Shown one piece after another: positions 56,003 through 64,000 of a stretch of 64,000 bases of DNA. The notes under the pieces were generated by a model. The model was not told the origin of the DNA, did not search any database, and saw only the letters and a list, made by a program, of their open reading frames with translations. Every line of letters begins with the position of its first letter. The stretch's first letter is position 1. Origin of the DNA: Melampsora larici-populina 98AG31 (taxonomy: Eukaryota; Basidiomycota; Pucciniomycetes; Pucciniales; Melampsoraceae); assembly GCF_000204055.1 (NCBI RefSeq), contig NW_006768797.1, positions 257,380 through 321,379 of the forward strand, in the 5' to 3' direction. A program made the translations under genes and the position numbers.

Positions 56003-58882
56003 ATGACTAACTTCAATCGAATCATTCAAACCATCAAGTCTATCAAACATTCAGCTTCTCAAACTAATTTATCAGATCATCATCATCAACAACTTAATCA
56101 GCATCCTACTTCCAATCCATCTTTGTCATCCACCATGATTAATCATCCATCATTACCAATCTTATCTCTTGAGATTCCATCTGCTCATTTACTTACAAAT
56201 CAATTCAATCCAACACCAAACACTTCAACTCAAGATGATCAAAACTTAATTGGTGAGGATGTCGATCTGGACAGTAGTTCACTTCTTTCCCTTCAATCTG
56301 ATCGTTCAAGTAGTCCTTGGGTAGATTTAGGTCATAGGATCACTACTCTTGATTCTACTTCTCATTTCTTAAGTTCAGGTGGTTCTAGTCTTTCTCCTGC
56401 TGGTCATCGAAGAACTCAATATGTTCATTTCGGTCCTACTCAACTTACTGAACTCGTTAGATTATGTTCTCCTATGATCTTCCAACGTGGTCTTGATACT
56501 CTGGGTCTCTTTAGACCTTGGCGTACAGCTGAACGTAGTCTTCATATCGGTCGATTACAACTTTTGTTTATTAATTATTTACTTCCTAGTCCTCCTTCAA
56601 CTTTAGAATCTCATCATGAACAGAATCCATCTCTCACTACAACTCGTTCGGTAAAAGTTGAAGATGTTCAAGATGAATTAGTTTTTACTTTGGTTCATGA
56701 TCTGATTCATGTACTGAAATGGGCTATTCGTCATCTTTCATATCAATCCACTCGATTCGCACTTCAATCAACTTGGTACGAAGAATTCAGTCGAACAGAA
56801 CGTGAAAAGGGTTATCCTCAGAATGCATATACATCTATCCTATTACCACTCTTACCTAATCCAACTCAAGATTTACTGGATTCAATCTTTCAATTATTAT
56901 CAGCTGTGGCAGCACATGTAGATCAGAATGCGATGCCAGCATCTCAATTATGTAGATATCTTGGTTTTTGGATCTTAGGACGTGGTACAGATTCGTTTGT
57001 TAGCTTTGATCATCTTTACTTGGAATGGGATCGATCCTCTCGTGCATTCGAACATCTCTTCTTGGCTTATCTTCGATCTCAAAACAAATTACCTAAACGA
57101 CTTAAAGAATTAGTTGGGGTGTATCCTTTGAAACCTGCTGCTTTAGTCTTTACTCCACGTTTTACTACTAAAGTGATCAAAGTCTTGAAAGTTCAAATCA
57201 CTACTTTTGCGAGTCCTGTTCAAGAACCTATCGAATCGAAACAACAGGAAAATGTTGATAGTCATCAACGTTCATCAAGTCTTCGTCGTCATACTCGTAC
57301 TCCTACTGTTCGTCAAGCTACTCGTCCTCCTAGTCTTCGTCAATCTACTCGCACTCCTAGTCTTCGTCAAGTCGCACGTTCCTATTCTCGTTCCCGACGT
57401 TCGGCTTCAATTTCTACTAGCACACCAGCTTCTGTTCCGCCCCCACCATTACCTCAACCACGTGGACCGCTTGATATTCTAAAGGCAGCAAGTGAAGCAG
57501 TTTTGAGCAATGGTCATGATGAGGAATCACTTACCAAGTCACCTTCCTATAAGATTTGGCAAACAGCCCTTGAGCAAGCCAAGTCTTCAGATCCGCTTCA
57601 TCTTCCACTCACGGAGAACTCTATACCCAAATCAGAGCCATTAGTCAGTTTACTCGACAATGAAACTTTACGTGTGATTCAACTCACCCGACCTCAAGCT
57701 GTTACCCAACCTATCATACACGAACCAACACCCAACCCATCTACCGAACCTATTCCTACTTCTTCCAAGAGTCCATCAATAGGTCGACCTAGATCATTTT
57801 CACTTGATGTTTCTCCACTTCATTCGACACCTGTCCATCTCACTACACTCTATGAACACAGTTGTTCATCCCGAGTACTTTTATCTACCAAACCTTTTCT
57901 CGAAACCCCTCTGAGCTCTCAAGAAGCTTCAGTTGGTTCATCTTCACTAGGACCTACAACTTCATGGGCCGAGTTTGTGGCTTCTGGTTTTTCTTCTTCT
58001 ACACAACATCCTGAAACTCAACTTGTTACACCTGAACCCATCGAACTACCAGCACCACCACGTGCAAGTATGTCGACGGTTAGGAGTGCAGCAACTACGG
58101 TTAGAAGTGCAGCCACTACAGTTCATCAATACAAACGACGGACCATCACTCGAGCAAAACGGCATAAAGGGTTTACACCCTCGATCCGATCTTTCAAAGC
58201 TGATGAACAACTTACACCTCGAATAGATACCCCACCACCACCACTCCCTCCTCTTCCACCTCTCTTGAGTTCAGTAAGCTTGATGAACGTAGACGAAGCT
58301 TTTCCTGATGTATGGTTAGATACGCTTGGAGAACCGATGATCCGATCGAAATGGCCTAACTTTGTGTTCTCTGGCTTAAGAAAAGAGATTTCTAGATCAG
58401 ATCAGGATCAAAAGATTTCTCATTTCTTGGTTGAGGAATCTAGATTGGAATCTAAACGTGAGGAAGAAGAGATGGTCCAGATGGGTCATCAAGGTATCGT
58501 TCCATCGGAGCCTCGTCTTGTTAATCCGAATCCTGTTGGGTTAGAAGAGTTGGGTGTTATGAGCCAAAGTGAAAATGCTTCACATCTAAACCATATACCT
58601 GTAAGTCTTCATCCATTCAAACCGTAGATTTTCATCAGACATTAACTTTTTTTGAATGATTAGATTGATGGTGCTGGATCAGAAGGAACTCATCAAGCTT
58701 TGAGCATCAGTTCAATGTTTTTGAGTTTGGGTAAACATTCGAAACGGTGGATCTCGGGTTTGTTTGATGATCATCATTCTCGTTTGGGAACTCATTGGAT
58801 TAATCATAAGAATCAAAAAACGAAACTTACTAGTGATGTGAGTCAATTGGTTTGGTTTTTTTTTGGTTGCTGGACGGTTTGA
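56003..58882 (+). CDS. Msb1/Mug8-domain protein (cell polarity, Rho-related)
   Basis: Exon 1 56003-58600 and exon 2 from 58664. The end is either TGA at 58880-58882, or, if GTGAGT at 58838 is a donor, TAA at 58928-58930 after a short third exon. About 890-940 residues. The N-terminal ~140 residues are disordered. Residues about 145-400 form the Msb1/Mug8 domain, seen in LVRLCSPMIFQRGLDTLGLF, FINYLL, HDLIHVLKWAIRHL, LLDSIFQLLSAVAAHVDQNA, LCRYLGFWIL and FEHLFLAYLRSQ. In yeast Msb1 works with Cdc42/Rho1 in bud emergence and the fold is RhoGAP-like. The rest is long and disordered, with an Arg-Thr-Pro repeat (TRTPTVRQATRPPSLRQ) near residue 430, a poly-Pro run (PPPPLPPLPPLL), and a tail with LGEPMIRSKWPNFVFSGLR. 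The identification rests on the domain pattern alone. Confidence 0.8.
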
Positions 58883-60287
58883 TTGATGTGATTGGTTTTT
58901 GGTTTTTTTGGGTTGAAGGTTGAAGGTTAAGGGTTAAGGGTTGAGCTGCTTGGGATGTTTTTTGGGGATCAGGCGGGGTTTGTTGCGCTTGAGGATTAGA
59001 GAAGAGTATCTTCCATGGATGTGGTTTGTGGTTTGTGGTTTGAGGTTGGGGATTGGTTTAGTGGAATCATATTTGATAAGTGATAGGTTTCTTTTGAAGC
59101 AGATTAAAGAGGTTTTGGGATCAAAGAAACTTTGGTTTTGGTTTTGTTTTTTTTTCAAGTTTTTTTTTTTTGCTGAAAGTACCTCGTCCTGAAAAGTTAA
59201 AGTTGAACAGTTTGATTTGTTTTGGTTTGATTTTTTATTAACTTCAAGAAACTTTTTTAATTGTTATTTCAAGTTTCGCTTTTTTAGTTTCCTTCATACA
59301 CATTATACACACATAAAGAATACGATTCCAAGAGTTTTTTCATTTACCCTTTGCTTTGATAGTTTCAAGTACTTACTACTCTTTTTGCAGAACTCGTCTC
59401 TCGTTTATTTATTGATGGTTTCGAATTAGATTGTTTTGTTTTTTTTCGCAGACGCAGACTGTTTGGTTTAGTTTATTGTACATATAAACGTTTAGAAGTT
59501 GTGTGTGGAAAGTGAAAGTTGTTAGTGAAGGATTGGATGGGCAGGGGTATTTATATACAATGCATATAGTAATTTTTTATGTTGAAGGGAAATATGAACA
59601 ATTTTTCTTTGGTGGATTTGATTTGGTTTTGGTCGTTTGGATATACATATTTGAAATTGATTTTTTTTTCAAAGTGGTTAGTTTATGGAAAATAAGTGAG
59701 AAAGAAAAAAGATGATCAAAATGAAAAGTTTGATCAAGAATGAATCAATGAATCTGAATAAGCAGATTGTTGAGTTGGTTTTTTTTCTAAATGTGAAAAA
59801 AGGCGTGCCAGACGATTCTTAAAATAGTGGCACGGCCCTACACCAGTGGCAATAGACTGCTTTAACACTTATTTGAGATGTCTGATGGTTTCTTGGTCGT
59901 GTTTGAATTGTTAACACATGAAAAAGGTATTTGATTGAGAAAGGTATCTGGTGGGTGGTTTTGGGTGATCTTGAGTTTACGGAATAGATGCTTTTGCGCC
60001 TGATCATTTATCTTGATTTCTGTTTTCATCAAGGAATTTCTCTTTTTTCTTTTTCTACTCTTTTTGCACTTTCCTACTTAGACACAGTGGAAATGAAAGA
60101 TCAGTGTGCCTCATTTTCTGAATCCTGCAGTCATCACGTTTTCGAAACCAATTCTTGATTTTGGAAACGTTTAGAGACTTTTTCTACTTTTTGGCTCACA
60201 AGACACACGCCTTAAGTTTTAACTGAGAAGAATCTATATTTTTTATTATTTTTCAAAGATTTATTAAGGTTTTTATTGAGATCTGCA
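58883..60287. other. Intergenic, 3' of the Msb1-like gene
   Basis: T/G-rich sequence, a short GGTTAAG repeat near 58920-58940 and the dispersed repeat at 59815-60210. No gene found. Confidence 0.45.
59815..60210. repeat. Dispersed ~390-bp repeat, copy 2
   Basis: Diverged direct copy of 54775-55170, ending about 80 bp before the start of segmental duplication copy 2. Confidence 0.75.
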
Positions 60288-63200
60288 TGGTTGGTAAGAC
60301 TAATCTATAATAAATCCTACTGAACTGAGGATTCTTCAAGATTTCAAAAAGATAAGAAATGGTTTGATATTTGGGATTTGGTTTACTGAAGATGAGGGGA
60401 ACTTGATCAGATGAAAAAAGAATTAAATTGATAGAAAATTATTGAGAGATAAGAAAAACAAATGTAGATGAAACAATAAGAAAAAAACAATCAAGAAAAC
60501 AAAATGAAACCAAATACATAAACAAATTGAAAACAAGATTGAACTTGAACAAATTCTACTATCATCAATTCACATCTCACTATAGAATTTATTTAAAAAT
60601 TCTAACCCAGCCAACACTTCAGCGTGTGTTTTACCACCGTGAATCACCTCGGGAGCCGAAGAAGGTAATCCGAAAGGAGAAAGTAATGCTTCGTGGATCG
60701 TATAAAGCTTCTCCTTTGGAGTCGGAGTAGGTTGTTTCTTACTCAACCACCTTGGGGTGGCCGAGCTTGGTCCGGTTGACGCGATTCTTCTTGATGATGG
60801 GGTGGACATTGGCAACTTGGAAGTAGAGCCAATTGGTGATACCACACTCGATGTGGCTGGCGACGATGAAACAGTGAGCCCAGGTGTGAAGAAAGTTGAA
60901 GACACCTTGCTGGGCAGTGTGTGTCTGTTCTTTCTGGGGACTCGGACTGGTGTAGAATTTGACCAGTCGACCGAGTTGGAATCGTTTTGGAATTTGTGCA
61001 TCTCTGATCTTGGAAAGTCGATGCCTTTTGACTTTCCGTGTTGTGAGGCCTGAAAAGAAATCGAATATAAGTATAAGTATGTTGTTGAAAATTATGCGGT
61101 GTACGTGGAAATAGAAGAAACAATCGAGTGGAATATGACGAACCGAAATAACACCGTCATCCGCACTGGGTCCAGCGATTTCCACCTTCGTCTTTACAGT
61201 TTCAAAGGGGTGGATCACCTTTTGGCTGAAGTTCTGGTTTACGGGGAAACCAGCAGGAACACGGATCGGAACTTTGGTCTATGTGCAGAGAATACGTTGT
61301 GTCAGATAAGAGGCAAACATAAGATGCCAGAAGGTTAGTGAGAACGTCACTTACCGATCTTTGGCGTGCGTATCGGCGTGATGTCGCGTTGTTTGCCGAT
61401 CTAGCCAACGCTGCTAAAAGTGGATCGGATTGGTCCTGTTAAATCGACAAAATAAAAATAACAGATGAGCTTCAGTTATCAATGACGAAACAAAAAATGA
61501 AAATGTAACGATATCATTGTAAAATCAATCAAGTGGAACACAAACTAACCAAATCTTCATCATCATCCGCATCGACTTCGGCCGTCTCCTCGTTCAGATC
61601 ATCAAAGGTACAAAGTAGCCTTTGACTAAAGTTTTGATTCACTGGGAATCCGGCTGGAACACGCACAGGAACCTTTGTCTATGGGAAGGAAGTACATATA
61701 TCAGATCAGATGAAGATAAAGGATCACAAAAGTTACTGAGAAAGTCACTTACGGATCTTTGAGAAGCGTATCGGTTCGAAGTTGAAGTGTTGGCCGAGCG
61801 AGCCAAAGCCACCAAGAGCGGATCACTTAGGTCCTGTTAAAGGAACAAGATCAATGAAAGGCGATGAGTCCAACGACCATTAATGAAACGGTAGAGACGA
61901 TCTAAAGACATCAACGCTTACCAGTGTGGGTTTCACAACCGGTTTCGGGTGTGCCATTTCATAGGCTTTGGCACGCTAAAGTAAAACATCAAGGTTAACA
62001 AGAGAATCACAGGTATTTGGCAAGAGGATAATATAGCTCACTTTAAAATTGGAGGACGAGATACCAACAACCTTGTTAGGCTTATCCGATAACTTGAGTG
62101 CTGATAAAAATCGTGCACGGCGACAGGGTTGGTTGGATTGGGAATGCATATCAAAGAATTGCGGTGAAGAGGGATGGGTAAAGATAAGGAATTAAAGGTG
62201 TATGTGGCTTTCGAAAGGGTAGTCACGAGAGGATAAGGATGTTTTTTAGAGAACTAGCGAGAAAGGTAAGTGTTAGATGTGTTTGTCAATGTTAGATTGG
62301 ATGAAATGATATATCGATGGAATGATGATGAGAAATGGTTTGTGGTGAGCAAAAAGGTGAGTATTTATATTGAATTCCGTCTCACCAGATAATGCTAAGG
62401 AGGTTCTCTGACTTCATACGCAAAGGAGCGCATGGATGAGTTTGGCATCAAATTCTTAGGCAGGCACCGAGTTCTATCTACTTTGTCCTGAATAATTTCC
62501 TCGCCATCTTTTAGTTGAGAGCACGGGAAGGATCCCTTGAAAGGAAACTTGGAGTCACACTCAACAAGGGCAATAAGTATGGTGATTTTCGATTTTAGTC
62601 AGTTCTTATTCGAGATCCAAACATATTCTATCCATCACATGTTTCCTCAAAGCGCCCAATATATTGTTACGTGGAAAGTTGTTACCCGAGTTTTGTAGAT
62701 CAGGTCGCGAACATATCGACTGAATAGTAAGATGGCTGATGACCGTTTAGAAATATGTGAGAGTTGATAGAATACTGCACTAAATCTTGCAAGAGAATCA
62801 ATCAGAGGCACTCACAAAATCAAACACGGATTATGACCAGGTTGAAGAAAGGAATCGGAGCGTACTGTCTTAATTTTGATGATCAAAAGATTTCAAGCCT
62901 GATTATAATCTTGTAACACTGCCTCTTGTACCTGTGCGCATTGCGATTACCTTATTTCCCTCAATTCTTGAAATGAATAATTGATCCCACATGAATAACC
63001 GCTCCTCTTTGTCTGTGTGCAATGGAGCAGAGTTCACCAAAATGTATATTCATAAATGGACATGAAATCAAAACTGATTCAGGAAATGACTTCAAGACTA
63101 ATCCTTATTCTTTTGCTTGTGTTTTTGTCACTTGATCAGCTTACACTAGGTTCCATCACCCTTTCCACCAAGGGATGAGAGCAATTTTGGTTAAAGATAC

Positions 63201-63624
63201 TCTTGACTTTGTATTGCTAAACTTTCACCTTTTTGGATTTTCACTCCAAAGTTTCTGTGAAGTAAGTATGGAAACCTACTTGGTCAGGCCAAATCATTGT
63301 TTTTTTGTCATTTTTATGAGCTTGTGCCTTTCATCTTGAATTGGTCATACTGCTCACTATAAGTCTATATTGCTGTTAGGTTGTATTCCTTCAGTTAACC
63401 AAACCTATATTGTGGACTTGTATGAGCATTGAGAGGTTATAAGTAATGATCTGGTTGGAATGGTGAGAAAATATTTGATCTTGACAGAAAGTCAAAAGTT
63501 ATAATTGATCCAGTAAGCTTGGATGGATAGTTCAGCAATTTGTACATGCAAGATCACACTTCTCCTGATGTTAGAGTGGTCAGTCCAAGTGTGATATGAT
63601 TCAATTTCCAGTTCCAGAGAGATG
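60288..63624. repeat. Segmental duplication, copy 2
   Basis: Direct copy of 43445-53290 without the hAT-2 element. At the hAT-2 target site it reads straight through (GGAGCGTACTGTCTTAATTT at about 62862). It ends at 63624, where new sequence unlike copy 1 begins. Confidence 0.9.
60570..62149 (-). CDS. Seven-exon gene with internal exon-pair duplication, paralogue B
   Basis: Exons on the complement: 62149-62042, 61975-61922, 61833-61753, 61678-61550, 61435-61355, 61278-61144 and 61049-60570. They give the same exon lengths as paralogue A (108, 54, 81, 129, 81, 135, 480 nt) and 355 residues, all introns phase 0. The final exon keeps TPVRVPRKNRHTLPSKVSS and HEALLSPFGLPSSAPEV. Substitutions are scattered and conservative and there are no stops or frameshifts, so both copies seem to be under constraint. 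Same two-fold TK.P.RVPAGFPVNQNFSQ module. Function unknown; Ser/Thr-rich and mostly polar, without transmembrane segments. Confidence 0.78.
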
Positions 63625-64000
63625 GTGCAGCGCAGTTTAGGTGCAAACTGCACTGTGCGGCCAAAAGTGGCAGTGGACACTGCGCTGCGCTGGTAAAACA
63701 CCGCAGTGGCCAGATTTTATGAAAACCCGTGCGCTGTGATACGCGCAGTGCAGCGCAGTGCAGGGACCCAAAAACTGTGCAAAAAATTTTTCACCAGCAG
63801 ACAAGTTCGAGTCTCAAGACACACCAGAAAGAGCGCACAACTCTGGGCAAATACAAATGAAATGAGAAGGCCAAATTTGAATGATATCTTATAAATAAAA
63901 AATCATAAGAGAAAATACTCGATTGTAATTAAGTAATTGAAACTAGGCAGCTTTTTTTTTGCCAAACCAGCGACAAGCTGTTCGACAGCAGCCACCGCCT
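63625..64000. mobile_element. Left part of an element with GCAGTGCAGCGC-type repeats, truncated by window end
   Basis: At 63625 the similarity to copy 1 of the segmental duplication stops abruptly (GGTTCCAGAGGGATG continues TATGG in copy 1). GTGCAGCGCAG, AACTGCACTGTGC, CACTGCGCTGCGC and CGCAGTGCAGCGCAG follow within about 150 bp on both strands. Dense short subterminal repeats in both orientations resemble the ends of hAT-2, so a hAT-like element is likely. Only its first ~375 bp are present. Confidence 0.55.

Noticed and set aside
58915..58940. GGTTAAGGGTTAAGGG reads like telomeric repeat
   Set aside because: Only two or three imperfect units within a T/G-rich region; too short and not the TTAGGG unit.
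60739..61218. Long minus-strand frames running through introns of paralogue B
   Set aside because: They cross the splice sites that are conserved with paralogue A and are not independent genes.
1..64000. tRNA, rRNA and other structured RNA genes
   Set aside because: I looked for GTTCGA-type B boxes with a matching A box and cloverleaf, and for conserved rRNA stretches, and found none I could support by eye.

Overview
The window looks like repeat-rich nuclear DNA of a basidiomycete, most likely a rust fungus (Pucciniales). The evidence is AT-rich sequence, genes split by many 50-100 bp GT-AG introns, Ty3/gypsy elements with very short (188 bp) or medium (395 bp) LTRs, hAT and PIF/Harbinger transposons of fungal type, and host genes without bacterial-style operons. 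The species cannot be fixed from sequence alone. Mobile DNA takes up roughly half of the window.

Layout. 1-0.83 kb: a ~178 bp satellite-like tandem array. 1.29-3.67 kb: a six-exon gene for a Q/H-rich protein of unknown function. 3.7-9.8 kb: no convincing gene, but a 17-bp minisatellite, hairpins and a small Tourist-like MITE (9792-9936). 10.32-14.59 kb: a complete-length PIF/Harbinger transposon with ~50 bp terminal inverted repeats. It has an intact AT-hook/SANT-like accessory gene on + and a DDE transposase on - that carries one in-frame TGA. 14.95-23.89 kb: a Ty3/gypsy element on - with 188-bp LTRs, heavily damaged. A 1.54-kb TG...CA insertion with a 4-bp target duplication splits its integrase. 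24.7-27.25 kb: two foldback MITE-like elements and a large inverted repeat. 27.31-35.94 kb: a nest. A hAT transposon (16-bp TIR, perfect 8-bp duplication CTGGCTGT) has been split inside its BED zinc finger by a Ty3/gypsy element (27759-33111, LTRs differing at one base, perfect 5-bp duplication TGTAT). A run of 994 N falls in that element's pol.

36.16-38.07 kb: a five-exon, about seven-pass membrane protein. 38.1-41.2 kb: unresolved exons and a 101-bp MITE with a 9-bp target duplication. 41.57-42.67 kb: a three-exon CmcJ/AsaB-type oxidoreductase. 43.4-53.3 kb and 60.3-63.6 kb: two direct copies of a ~3.3-kb segmental duplication. Each carries a seven-exon gene on - with the same intron plan and an internal duplicated pair of exons. 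Copy 1 is interrupted by a 6.6-kb hAT transposon (45983-52587) whose nine-exon, ~900-residue transposase looks intact; copy 2 supplies the empty site. Copy 2 in turn is broken at ~63624 by the start of another repeat-ended element that runs off the window. 56.0-58.9 kb: an Msb1/Mug8-domain polarity-type protein.

The only likely working host genes are the Q/H-rich gene, the membrane protein, the CmcJ-like enzyme, the two duplicated genes and the Msb1-like gene. The rest is a record of successive transposition. The paralogous segments and nested insertions allow boundaries, target duplications and relative ages to be read directly.
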